Origin: Vanrija pseudolonga
Taxonomy: Eukaryota; Basidiomycota; Tremellomycetes; Trichosporonales; Trichosporonaceae
Length of the DNA: 64,000 nt
Reading direction: 5' to 3'
NCBI RefSeq assembly: GCF_020906515.1
Contig: NC_085855.1
Location: 1,798,001-1,862,000 of the forward strand
The translations under genes and the position numbers were made by a program. The notes beneath the pieces were generated by a model. It saw only the letters and a program-made list of their open reading frames with translations, searched no databases and was not told the origin of the DNA. The stretch's first letter is position 1. Each line of letters begins with the position of its first letter. This document shows, in pieces, positions 42,186-53,788 of this stretch.

Positions 42186-43904
42186 TTACAAAGCAGCCTT
42201 GCCGCGCGACTCGAAGGGGAGGACGATGACCAGCAGACCCGCAGCGAAGAAGAGTGCGCCCGAGACGTACACTGGGACGGGGGTGTTGAGGTTTGCGTAC
42301 ATGGCGATGACGGGCGAGAACACCGAGAAGAGACGGTTGGCGGACGCGGTGAGGGCGTTGCCGGTTCCGCGGTGCGAGGTGGGGAAGAGCTCGGGGGTGA
42401 ACGAGTAGAGGATCGAGTACATCATGGTGGAGAAGACCGACCAGCCGCAGTTGAACCCGAGGTAGGCGTTGAGCGTCTTGGCGGTGGTGGTGAGGAAGAG
42501 GAAGACACCCGACATGAGGATGGCGAACGCGAGGGCGCCCTTGCGGCCGATACGCGGCTGCTCGGTGAGGAACGCACCAATCAGCGCGCCGGGCACGCCC
42601 ATGGCCGCGATGATGGTCGAGTTGCGGTACGTGATGCTCGGGGACGACTTCCCAAAGTTGGCGCCCTTCTGCGCGAGCAGGTACGTCACGAAGCCGTTGT
42701 ACAGGGGGTACGCGAGGCCGATGAAGCCCCAGATGAGGATAAGCAGCGTGGTCGACCAGGCGAGCTTGCGTCCGCGGAAGAGGTCGCGCACGCGGGTGAA
42801 CTTGACGACCTCGAGGCGGCGCTTGACGATGGCGGCGGCGTCCGTCTCGGCAACGTATCCCTCTGGCTCACACGCCTTGAGGTCGGCGAGGGTAAGGTTG
42901 GACGTCTTGCCGTTGCGGCGCGCGACCTCGTGCACGACGCGCACGGCCTCCTCGTCCTTGCCCTTGCCCATGAGGAACTTGGGCGACTCGAAGATGGTGA
43001 AGAAGAAGAAGCGGATCGCGAACATGACGAACGTGACGCCGCCCATCGCGATGAGGAAGTAGCGCCAGCCCATGTTGTCCTTGCGCACGCAGGTCGCCTT
43101 CTGCGGGCAGGTCAGGTTGCCGAGGATGGGCCACGCGATGAGGTTGGCGAGCAGCGACGCGAGCGACCAGTCGACGGACAGCACGGTCAGCAGGAACTGG
43201 TGCGACTTGGGGAGGAACTCGATGAAGAGCGCCGAGTCGACAGGCAGGTTGCCGCCCACGCCAAAGTACCACAGCGCCTTGAACGAGCACACCATGACCC
43301 AGTTGGTCGACGAGGCCGCCACCATGCCGAACACGCCCGTGATCGCGAGCGTGATGTTGAAGGCGTACCGCCGTCCAATGATGTCCGAGGAGAAGCCCCA
43401 GAAAAGCGCGCCGAACAGGATACCAATGTTGCCGGCAAGCTGCCATGTCGGGCCCTTGGACGGCTTGAACTCGTTCACGAGGGATGGGTAGGTCAGGCCT
43501 CCGGCCGTGGGCCAGAGCTGGTCGGCCGCCCAGCCGAAGCCGACAACGATGAACAGCTGCCACTGGTACCATCCCATTCCGATCTCCTGGATCTGGGCGA
43601 GGAGTCAGCGGGGTGTGAGGGGGAGGTTAGGCGGGTCGACATGGCGAGCTCGCGCCGTTCGACCCAGACCCAGCCACACGCCACCACTCACCGCCTCGTT
43701 CAACACGCGCGCCTTGGCCTCGTAGACCGGGTCAAACGTGCCCTTGGGCAGCGCAGTCAGGCCGTCGTCGGACACGGAGCGCGTCTCGTCATAGTTGACC
43801 TTGTTGACGGCGTCGGCGTCGGCGTCGGCGCTAGAGCGGCCGGGGAGGACGACCTTTTTCTCGACGTCGGCGTCAATGTCGCCTGTGTGGTGCTTGGTAG
43901 CCAT
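42186..43904 (-). CDS. MFS transporter, SV2-like / metabolite:H+ symporter type
   Basis: Plasma-membrane or organelle transporter with 12 predicted helices. Exons 43904-43692 and 43592-42186 give about 539 residues, phase 0. The hydrophilic N-terminus (to about residue 75) is acidic, ending VLNEAIQEIGMGWYQWQLF, the entry of helix 1 in this fungal group (E-x-I-G-M-G-x-Y-Q). The MFS loop 2-3 signature is present (FSSDIIGRRYAF), and FGVGGNLPVDSALF in helix 4 is typical of SV2-like carriers. The central loop has two Cys (CPQKATC) and a long cytosolic segment. Late signature: PELFPTSHRGTGNALTA. Substrate unknown; relatives move organic acids, sugars or aromatic acids. TTTAAG on the minus strand about 70 bases upstream may be a TATA variant. 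Confidence 0.92.
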
Positions 43905-45824
43905 GGTGCTTGTGGGTATGCTGCTGCTGGTCGCTGGCTGATACGGTCCGCAGTGCCCACTCACGCGCTACTTAAATGATATCAGCAGCGCGTAACGGAG
44001 CAGTGGCCGCGCACTACGTCGTCGTCGCCAAACTCCACTACAACCTCGCCTACGGCGCGCAGCTAATCGCCGCTACTACCCAGCGAGCGCCGCCTTGCGA
44101 ATCGGTAAATTGCATGGCGTGCGGGGTGGGTGATATCCAGCGATGAGCACGGCATGGCGTCATGTTATTGCCATGTGCGACGTGCAGATTTTGTCTATCT
44201 ATAAGTGCAAGGTTGCTGCAGGCAGAGGCAGGCAGGTGCAGGCGGCTCTACATCGGCTTCGCTCCCGGCTTGGCGCGCGTCCCGATTGGATTCTCGGAAC
44301 CATCCACACGCATCAATCAGTACGACATCGCACGGCATCGTAGATTATTCCGGATTTTGGGAGGGAGCCCCTCCACTGCACTGTAGCATGGCAGGCGGGC
44401 ATGGCGCAATCGCAAGTCGTGCATACTCAACGCCGAGATGAGTGACGCCGGCCAGGTGCATGTCCCGAGCCTCGCCTCGCCTGCGCCGCCGCGCCACCCA
44501 GCGCAATGGAAATCAAAGTCACCCCCCCCCCCCGTCGCCATCGCTGCCCATCCCGACGCGTGTGAGCAGGCAGCCTGCCTGCATATCTATCTAGCCGTCC
44601 GGAGGCCGTGGAACGCTCCGACGGGTAGCGCTCGTGTCGTCGACGCCGCGCTCGATGAGCACACGCCAAGCGCTGCTCCTCCGAATCGAGGTGTGCGTGC
44701 GTGCGCGCGGTGTGTAGCGACGTGCGAGCTCGCCACTTCGCCCAGCAGAGCGAGGAGCATGCATGCATGCACGCGGCGCAGCACAGTCAGCCCCGTCCGT
44801 GCGCAGCGACACAGTCACTCGCTGCGCTGTCGGCATGCGGCTTGTACAATGTTGAATGCAATAGTCGCGGTCTAACTGGCGCCTGGGTTGCTGGCGACAT
44901 GGCGATCGCGCACACTGGCGTGATCAGTTACACCTGCCGTCCACTCGGATCAGCCGCCGGCCGGTCGTGGTGGTGGGTGGGTGATCTGCCCCCGCCAGCC
45001 GGCCGGTATCCCGATTTCCAGGCCTGCAGAGCAGAGCAAAGCAGCCGCCGGCTTGCCGTCGCGCCGGGTGCATCAGGACCACTTTTTGCACGGCGTTGCT
45101 TGCTCTGGATCGACGACGCCGCGCGGCAACGTTGCTCGTCACCCCGCACCTGGCGTTGAAATTTGTTGGCTCGGCTCGTTACGGCGGCAGGTGCGCGGCG
45201 CGGCGCCGTAGCGACACCACCCCTCGGACAAGCCGAGGCGGCATCTCCTCCACCACACACAACGCCGAGGTACGTGCGCAGCACCCAGTGGGCGCGCGCC
45301 CGCGTGCGTCCACCCCGAGGTGGGTGGATGCACCCGAGGTGGACTGGACTCGCTCGCGCACAAACACGAACGAATGTCGCGACCCCGCCTCTTCGTCCAG
45401 CGCTGCCATTCCAGATCGACGACGCCACCTCGGTATGATGTCTGCCGTTAGGCAGGCTCGGTTAGGCACGCCGTTGAGGGTCGCACGCGCGCGCCGCTGA
45501 GCTTCGGGGTCGCTTGCCCAGTCGCCGGTGGTGGCGCTGTGCCGGGCGCGAGCCGTCGGCGGGTGACGAGGGGCGCCCTGCGTGCCGCTCGGTGTCGGGC
45601 CGTAGCCGTCCCCTCCCCACCTTGACATACTGACCCCACACACCTCCACACGACACCAACTTGTACATCTCCGCCTGTTGTTTGTGTTGTGTCGTTGCTC
45701 ATGCTTCACATGGCACGCTTGCGCACCGCGACGCTACCTAGCTGAAGCCCCACGTGCACGTGTGCATCCTGCCGACTTCATGACACTGTCCCAACCGCCG
45801 TCAACCACCCACACCGCCGCGCGC
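43905..45824. other. Gene-poor intergenic region with a C12 tract
   Basis: 1.9 kb. Many short frames on all six frames come from high GC; none has splice, start or motif support. A C homopolymer lies at 44522-44533. GC-rich with frequent GCATGC-type palindromes. No RNA gene recognised. Confidence 0.45.
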
Positions 45825-46579
45825 CTACGCGACCAGCGCCACCTCCCACGGCCCCTCGGCGTCGAGGCGCTTCTCGAGCGCGACGTCGGCGGTGGATAAC
45901 ACCTCTGCGTCGTCGGCCTTGCGCCCTTCGGCGCCGACGAGTAGGACGGGTCCGGCGACGGTGCGTACGAGGGTGTCGAGGGTGCCGGGTGTCTGGGGGG
46001 TGTCAGCAGTGCCCCATCTGCTCCGCTCCCACCCACCTCGCCATTGAGCACCAGCACGCTCCCATCACCAAAGTAATCCACGCCCTCCCTGCTCCCGACC
46101 ACCGCCTTGCCGGCCACCTCGCGCACGGTGCGCGCCTTGTCCGGCAGGTCGAGGTGGAGGAAGCTCGCGGCCTCGTTGACGGGGTATCCCGGCAAGCTGG
46201 CGAGCACGCCCTTACCCACCACCACTTCGGAGGAAGGGAGGAAGTGGAGCGGCGCGCCGATGTGCGTCCAGTGCGTCGAGGGCAGGATCGTGCCTGCGAT
46301 CGTGTCGCGCTCGCGCTCTGCCTCCTCGAGCCGCCACGCCAGGTCGGTGTTTGGCGGGATCGCTGCCGCCGCCTTGATCTCGGCGTGCGTTGATGGCGGG
46401 TAGGACGACAGGTCGGACTTGAGGCCCAGGCCGTAGACTAGGTTCTTGCCCGACGGGTGCTGGGAGTGTGAGCGGGCGAAGGTTAGAAGGGACGCCCGGC
46501 CCACCTCGATGAGATAGCTCAGGACTGGCCCCGACGATAGCTGGCCCGTCTTCACCACCGAGAGCTTGACGACGGACAT
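45825..46579 (-). CDS. Metallo-beta-lactamase-fold protein, probably inactive
   Basis: Exons 46579-46037 and 45992-45825 give about 236 residues. The layout follows the fungal lactonase-like metallo-beta-lactamase group: NLVYGLGLKSDLSSYPP, then STHWTHIGAPLHF, SEVVVGKGVLASLPGYP, VDYFGDGSVLVLNGE, TPGTLDTLVRTVAG, VLLVGAEGR. In active relatives the metal site reads H-T-H-x-D-H, followed by a His in a GH-TPG motif and an Asp in GDACH. Here the first reads S-T-H-W-T-H, the GH before TPG is E, and GDACH is GAEGR. At least four ligands are gone, so hydrolase activity is unlikely (inference from family knowledge). The frame and splice site are intact, so it is kept as a protein. Confidence 0.78.
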
Positions 46580-49547
46580 GGTGGTGGTGGTGGTGGTCGT
46601 GTGGTGGAGAGTCGATGGTGGAGTTGTTGCCGCGGCGGTGTTGTGATGCCAAGAGCGCGGAGACGGGCACCATCACGAGCCCGCGATTGATTGCTGCTGC
46701 TGCTGCTGCTCGATCGGCACCCTCGCCAAGCGCGGCGGCGATGTCGTCATAGCTACTTCGCTGGCGGGGCGAGCTGGTGTATGTGCATCATCCCGGCACT
46801 CGATATCAGTCGCGTGCACGTACACACGTAGCAGGGGGTATGAGCGCTGCTGCATGTGCATGTGCACGGCGATATGTACCCGGTGCATGCGTGAGTGTCA
46901 GTGTCGTCGGCAGGTCCCCGGCCCTTCCAGCCCGCTGGGGCGTACTGGGCCCCGTGTCGCCGTACAGCTTGCACCCGCTTGACCCGCTTATGCTTGTGGG
47001 CGACGCCGGCACATGAATGAAACATGCCAATGTCTCGGATCTCGGCGCAGGCTTTGTATGCAGAGTACGACTAGTGTCATGTCGACGGCTGTGCGGTTGA
47101 ATGGGCGTGGGCGTCTGAATCAACGGCGACCCGGTGACACAATCCAGCCTCGCCAGCCAGCCTGTTCGGTCGCGCGACGACGCGTCGATCTGCGTGCGTG
47201 CGACGCGCGCGTGTGCCGAGCAACGGCTGATACGGCTGCAATTCAGACGCCGCAGGCCGGCCGGCAGGCAGGCGTTGCATGTATCGCGGCCCCGCACACG
47301 CTGCAGCCGCTCGATGCCCTTGCCTCGGCACCATCCCCAGACGCGTCCGCGTCCGCGTCACCGCCCGGCGTCTGCCTTGCCCGTGCCCTACGCCAGTCGG
47401 ACTGCTAGCGAGTGCCTGGACGCTGCACACGCCGGCGCCGGTGACGACGACGACGGCGTCGCTGACGAGCATGGCGAGCAAGCGCAGACCAGTACGTTGC
47501 CCACCTAACTAGATATGTATGGAGGCATGCCGTCGGGCGGGCCGATTACCTTTGCACGAGTCAATAGGAGCCTGCCTGCCGGGGAATGTTGTAATGTTAG
47601 CGCTGTCGCATGACCTCAAATTGGCCTTTACGTCTTCTGGAAACAATCCAGCTGCGAGGTGTTTGAAACAATACAATACCAGGACCGAGTCATCACCACC
47701 ACTCAGTGCTTGCTTGCTGGCTGGCTGGCTTGTTGTGTGAGTGACAACCCTCTCGGCCTTAGCGCCCCAATTCAACAATGTTGAATGGCGGCAACTGACG
47801 GCGGAGCAACAGCGAGACGGAGAACCCTCAGCAAAAGAACCTAGGGCCGTCCGTGGCTTATCGCATCGCACCTGGCCGCACGGCTGCCGCTTGTCGCCTC
47901 GCCCAGTGACCCAGTGAGCCTGTTACTTGCTGGCGGCGGCCAAGCGCGGCGAGAAGAAGAACTCTGCGCCACCACTGCCCGCCCTGACGCCTCGAGCCAA
48001 AGCAGGCGTCTTGGGCCATCCGCAGCAGAGATCTAGGCCACTTGCGCCATTGCCCACCCTGGCGCGGTGGCGCTTGCATGCATGCCAAGCGGCCACAAAT
48101 GTTATTTAGGGGCGGCGCGGGTTGGAGTGTAGTAGCAGGCTGTTAGCTCTGTTCTATGTATGCATCCATGTCCGTCAGCGCGCACAAGTCATGCTGTGCA
48201 GCACCCACGCACGCAGTCCCCTTCCCGCGCGCGTCGTGTGCGTGTCGTGTGCGTCGTTTGTGTCTCTAACGACAGGGGCGGGATGTTGCGGGGAGGGGGG
48301 GAGCGGGGGAGCGGGCAGGCTGGCTGGCTGGGGGCTACGACGTGGATGGGGTTTTTTGATTTTGGTGTTTCGATGCGAGGAGCGAGCAGATGCCGCCGCC
48401 AGCAGTGGTTAACCCCCCCCCCCCACCAACAGGCGACAGGCGGGGTTTGAACCTTGTCGCCCTCGCCAGGGATGCGCCGGTGAAGCTTGTTTGCTGCCAG
48501 TAGCTAATCTGCGCCCCGACAGAGTTTAGGTTTTGCTTATGCTGCTGACGCCAGATGCGCCAGAGTGGGCGTTGTTGCGTGGCGTAGAGACGGCCGTGCC
48601 AAGGCCTTCGGGCTGCCGGCTTGTCCGTCTTTGGCTTGTTCCAAGCCAGGGTAAAATGGGGACAAAGTGAGGCAATAACGCACGGCGCGACGACCGACGA
48701 CGACGACGAGCCGAGCTGTGCTGCTGCTGCTCCCGTCCAACGAGGCCTCTGCTGCGCCGCGTCGCGCCCGGCCCCCCTCCAGTTTGCTGCTTGATTGTCG
48801 CTGGATCGATGGGCCATCGGTACCTGACTCTAGGAGTGCCCGCCTGCCCCCCCCCCCCCCCCGGTCTAGCGGCCATGACACGGCTATTGCCTGCGACACG
48901 GCTACACATTCACGGCTACCCCTCGCAATCTCACGGGTAGGGCAGCATGCACTGCGCACGCCCAGAGCCAAGCGTCATGCCAGCAATCCGACCGACCGAC
49001 TGCGTTCCCTGGTCCTGGATCATGGTAAACGACGTAAAGGGCAGCGGCTGGCGGGGGTTGGCCGACCGACCCCCCCGACGACGTGCATCTCGGGGCGCCA
49101 ACAGGGGCGTCGGTGTTGCCCTCTGGCGTTCTGGGCTCTGGGCGCGTGTTGGATGGCCATGGCATCCTTCTGCCGGCATTCCTTCCCTCCCCCGTGTGCG
49201 TGCCCATCCCCCCCCCCCGGCCCCTCTGAGGATCCGTGGCATCGTGTCCAGGCAGCCAGGGGCAACAGAATGCAAAGTGCGACAATGTTGTGCTGCTGCT
49301 TGCTTGCTGCTGGCTGTCGGGTCGGTGCCTCTGCGTTCTGGGTCCTGCTGTTGTTGCTTGGCTCCTGACCCCCTGCCGGCCGCCCATTCACTCTGCTTGC
49401 GCCTCACTCTGCCGCCAATCGCCAGCATTTACATCTAGAAGCCCTCACGCACACACACAACTCTCAATCTTGTCTCTGTACACTTTAATACAACCGCGTC
49501 GCCGCCGCAGCCCGCAGCAGCTGGCTCTGCTCACCACCCCACACACG
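46580..49547. other. Long divergent gene-poor region with poly-C tracts
   Basis: Almost 3 kb between a minus-strand start (46579) and a plus-strand start (49548), about four times the usual spacing here. C homopolymers at 48413-48424, 48847-48862 and 49208-49218. All open frames are low-complexity shadows. CTG/CAG-rich stretch at 46688-46709 (seven GCT). No RNA gene recognised; a non-coding transcript cannot be excluded. Confidence 0.5.
48413..49218. repeat. Cluster of three poly-C tracts (12, 16 and 11 bases)
   Basis: C runs at 48413-48424, 48847-48862 and 49208-49218, all on the plus strand in intergenic DNA. Further G/C runs occur at 44522-44533 and 59866-59880; none of this length is seen in the first 44 kb. 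Confidence 0.85.
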
Positions 49548-51719
49548 ATGCGCGCCATCAGAAACCTGCGCTACGCGCGCCCCATCCTGTTCTTCTCCCT
49601 CGTCCTCGGCGGCATCTGGCTCTCGGGCTTCTTCCTCCTCCTCGTCACCACCGACACAGTCTCCAACCCCGTCACGGTCGGCAAGGTCTGGGTCGACCGC
49701 TTCCGCGCTACAGGTAGCACACCACAAACGGGCTTCAAGACGACAAAGTCGCCACGGTATGCCGAGCTGTGCGAGGCGCTGCCCCATGCTGCGGGCGAGC
49801 TGCGCGACCTCGACGACCGCTGGGGCCGTATCAGTCTCGAGATGAGCGTCGCGCACGCTGGCAGCGGTATCCGCATGCGCCGTGCCCTCCGCCGCTTGAT
49901 CAACCAGGAACCATTTGTGAGTCGCCCTCGTCGCGTGTCTAGGCCTTCTTGGCACTGACGCCCTTTCCCTCGCCCAGGTCATCTCTGTGATCGGCGGCTC
50001 CATCACGGGCGGCCACGGCGTCAACAAGACAAATGGAGGAGAAAAGTACACCGACTACCTGCAAAGGTCGCTCCGCAAGACGTACCCCAACGTCACGGTC
50101 CTCAACGTTGGCATTCCGTGAGTCACGCACGGCCTTGCGTTTGGTGCGCACGGACTGACCGTCCCAGCGGCCACGGCTCAGACTACTTCTCAAATTGTTA
50201 CCAACTGCACTCGCCCACCAACGCCGACATGTACATTATCGAGTCAGCCGTCAACGACATTGAGAAGTGAGTCAGCGCTGCGCCGCGCCGCGCCGCGCTG
50301 GAAAGGAACCCCCACTGACGTGCCCCCAGTGCCCAACATGTGAAAAACGCGGGCGAGACGGGCGACACGATCGGCTACACCGAGCTTTTCGTCCGCCAGC
50401 TGCTGTCCAACAGACCCGACAACGCCGTCATGATGATGTCGTCGTTTGGATCCGGCGCCGACTACGCAAACGCTGCACACCTCCACAACGTCGTGTCTGA
50501 ATACTATGTAAGTGGGGATTATTATTTCACAAGTCGCCGCAGGGTGGATCTCGGCACGACGGGACAAGCTGCCAAGTCGTCAGGGACGACCCGCGGCGCG
50601 GGGCGGAGCTAACGCGGTAGCGTCGCGGATCCATTGAGCATCACGTCGTGATAGCTCGATAGGCCGTTATCTATCTCGAGCCGTCGCGGGCGTGCATAGT
50701 GGCGTCGGCGTGGGCGGCGCCGTCGGTGATCGCGACTGTGAGGCGCCCTGCCGTCGGCGTCGGTGACGCCGCCCATCTCTGGGGCGCCGCCGCCGCCGAC
50801 GATAACCTCGTGCACGCACCGACCTCCATTCCGAGCCCACCAAACACCGCGCTGCGTTTGCGCTGACTCCCGCCCGCAGGACATTCCGCGCCTCTCGATG
50901 CGCACCTTCATGTACCCGTACATGCTGCAGTATGTCGACGAGCGCATCCTGCGGTACGACAAGCCCGACATTCGGCACCCGAACGAGTACGGACACATGT
51001 ACATGGCCGACATTCTCTACCGGTACCTTATGCGCGAGGCGTGCCGCTCCGCCGAGGAGGTCGAGCTGGGCCTCGTGCCGCACCCAATCGAGCAGTACAA
51101 GCCCGAGGCGGCGCAGCTCAAGGACGAGAACGGCAAGGACCTGCCGGGCTTCGACCCCGAGCGTGTGAGCGAGTACGACAAGCACTGGTTGCCCTACCCC
51201 GAGGTGTCGGGCACGTCGCTCAACCACGCGTGGGACCCGTTCACGCTCCCCTCGCTCCGCATCAACCAGAACTGGGTGTACAACAACAAGGTGCGCCCCG
51301 AGGGCTCGGCGTTCTGCCAAACGACCGACGTGATCGCCGACGACGGACTGCCCGTCATGCGCCCGAGCAAGAACGACGGGTGGGAGCACGTCGTCACAAA
51401 GGACAAGCACTACTGGAAGTCGGACAAGGTCGGCGCCCAGATCACGTTTGACAACATTGACGTGCACGCGGGTATCGTGTCGCTGTTCCACCTCCGCTGC
51501 GACCAGAACTATGGCAACGCAAAGTGTTGGATCGACGACAAGAAGAACGAAGCGGTCGAGATTGTGTCGACCTGGAAGTTTATCTGTATCTCGACTCTGG
51601 CGGTGGTTACGGACCGTGCGCCGCCAGGCAAACACAGTGTTACTTGTGAGATTTCCGAGAACACGGCGGACAAGAACGGCAAGCACGACTTTGCGATTGC
51701 CGCGATTATCTCGCATTGA
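49548..51719 (+). CDS. Membrane-anchored SGNH/GDSL hydrolase
   Basis: Likely a Golgi or surface esterase acting on polysaccharide O-acyl groups (inferred). Five exons (49548-49916, 49978-50117, 50168-50266, 50330-50507, 50880-51719) give 541 residues, all phases consistent. A single signal anchor (PILFFSLVLGGIWLSGFFLL, about residues 12-31) makes it type II. SGNH blocks: GGSITGGHG (Ser of block I), LNVGIPGHGSDY (Gly of block II), IIESAVNDIE (Asn of block III) and KPDIRHPNEYGHMYMADIL (Asp and His of block V, D-x-x-H). A C-terminal ~190-residue beta-rich domain with Cys follows (LFHLRCDQNYGNAKCWID, KHSVTCEIS). Exon sizes are normal but the fourth intron is 372 bp, against 35-125 bp elsewhere. 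Catalytic residues are complete. Confidence 0.9.
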
Positions 51720-52137
51720 GCGGCCGGCGGGCCGAGCGGAGCGAGGCGGGCGAGGCCTTGAGGCCTGAGTTTACCGCGCAAGGAGCAGTGTCGCTCCATA
51801 CCCCTTGCGCGGGCGGTGGCACACATAGACAGGCTGCTTGTGCAGCTAACAGTGCATAGTTTTGGTACTGCAATACAGTTGGACTTTCTGGGATGTATTT
51901 CGCATGGCTTGTAGGGGAGGGACAATAGGGCTGGCGGGGCGGGCCGATTCGGCCGTTGGTCCGGTTCAGATTTGATCGATTTGACCATCCACGTGCGGAG
52001 CCACGCGTCGCCCGCGTGCAAATCACGTGCTCGCGTGCGTCATAATCGCAACATTTGTTGTTGTCGTGCCCGTTTTGCCAGACGACGACCAACTTTTTCC
52101 TTGCAGTTTGCCACCCCACCTCGCCCACACACACGAG
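51720..52137. other. Intergenic region, no gene seen
   Basis: 418 bases: 3' flank of the hydrolase and promoter of the next F-box-like gene. A T-rich stretch with TTTTGCC and ACTTTTTCC occurs at 52073-52100 close to the start. Confidence 0.4.
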
Positions 52138-53321
52138 ATGGGCCGCAAGACGAAGCGCAAGTTCGGGTACGTCCCCCCGCCCGCCCGTCCCCCACTAGCG
52201 CTGGACGCGGCGGCCTTCCCGCACCTCCTCGACCTGGTGATATCCTTCGCCACCCCGGCAGCCCAGCTATCCCTCTCGCAGACGTGCCGTGCCCTGCGGT
52301 CGCGCCTAGCCGGAAGGCTGTATGCGCACATCGTGGTCTCGGATTCGCCTCCTTCCTGCACGCCAGACGACGACATGCGCGACGAGCTCGACGCGGCGCT
52401 CGACGGCGCAGACGACGCCGACACATGCGCCAACGTCCTCGTCTGCCTGCCGTGCGGGCGCCGCGTGCTCGCGCGCGACATCGCGCCCCTGCCCAACCCC
52501 GACATTCCCTTCGACCGCGCCCTCTCGCGCCTGCTGTCGCGCGCCCGCGTCGTCACCTTCCTCGCGCCGATCCCGCCCGCGCTCGCCGACTCGGGGGTCG
52601 TGCTCGCCCGTCACGCTGCCACGCTGCGCCTGGTCGGCGGGAACGAGTACCCCCGCGTCATGGGCGCGGCGGGCACGCTGGTGGTGTTCCACAGCGTCGT
52701 TATGGGACAGCTGGGACAGGCCGCCACCGCCGCCGAGGTGCACGTGCCGCACGGCACGCGGCGCGTGGTGCTCAACTACGCTTTCGACGCCGCCGCGGCC
52801 GGCCCGTTCCCCGTCGACGTGCTCGCGCTCCCCGCTCTCCCGGAGAGCGTGGAGGAGGTCGTGGTGGTGTTCGATGACAAGTGCGTCGCCGCCACGCCGG
52901 AGCCGCTCGGAGAGGACGCCCTGTGGAAGTCGTACCTCCTCAACGCGGCCACGGGCGGCACCGCGGAGGGCATGTTCGCGTCGCTTGAGCGCGGCGTGCG
53001 GTGGGTGTTCGTCGACTGTGCCGCCGTGGGCAGCTGGATTGAGGCGGTGATCAAGGACGCGCTGGAGAGCTTTGTGAGTGGCGGCGTCGAGTGGGGCAGT
53101 GCGGCGCGCTGACAACGAGCTAGTACTCTGCCGCGGCGGACGAGGAGATCGCGTACACTTCCAGATTTTACGACGCCACCGCCGACGACGACACGGCGCA
53201 GTGGAAGCTGGACATTCGCGCGCGGTGTGCCTTGCCCATCGCGAACGCGAGCTTTGTGAGCTTGGAGGGGTATCGCCGTTATGTCGGCGACGAGCAGTTT
53301 ACCCTCGACACCCAGGTGTAG
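52138..53321 (+). CDS. F-box-like protein (family member 7)
   Basis: Exons 52138-53073 and 53124-53321 give 377 residues, phase 0. Start MGRKTKRKFGYVPPP (basic leader), then the box DAAAFPHLLDLVISFATPA, SLSQTCRALRSRLAGRLYAH, IVVSD. Central strands: RARVVTFLAPIPP, TLVVFHSVVMGQLG, RRVVLNYAF, EEVVVVFDDKCVA, VRWVFVDCAAVG. The second exon supplies the C-terminal box SFVSLEGYRRYVGDEQFTL. The intron just before that box is in the same place as in member 8 (58616), so these two are close paralogues separated by 5 kb of unrelated genes. Confidence 0.8.
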
Positions 53322-53788
53322 CGCGGCGCGGGGGATAACGACACGACGACTGGCACGGGCGACAGCTTCCACGGCCTACACCACGGCACTGAGCATGCCA
53401 GAGGACAATGACACAAAAGCGCACGCTAGCGCACATCACGGACAATAACGACCTTGCCACCTTGGCGACGGGGTCACTCGGATTCACAAAATGTAAACAC
53501 AGCCGACGCGGCAGCACCACCATCAATCACTGTACCCAACAATCACCACAGGACGCACACAACAAGGCCAATGCCACATGACAAGAGCCATACCACACCA
53601 CGTTAACACCACACACCATCCCCTGTATCCTTGTACCCATCCTGTACCACCCCTGTACATGCACGTCATGTGTCATCTACGTTGCGCTTACGCCATTACA
53701 ACCTAACTTTTGTCACCCATCCTTCCCCGTCTTTCCATGTACCCATCTCCACCTAACCAACCAACCCCCGCCCCCACGCACGCCCCCC
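53322..53788. other. Intergenic: convergent 3' flanks
   Basis: 467 bases between two stop codons on opposite strands. CA-rich and lower in GC than its surroundings (53500-53700). No gene. Confidence 0.45.

Noticed and set aside
42165-43979. 604-codon plus-strand open frame opposite the MFS transporter
   Set aside because: Charged shadow of the real antisense gene, whose helices and signature are unmistakable.
48718-49368. 216-codon open frame in the long gap before the SGNH hydrolase
   Set aside because: Arg/Pro/Cys-rich with a poly-C tract inside; reads as GC-driven chance frame.
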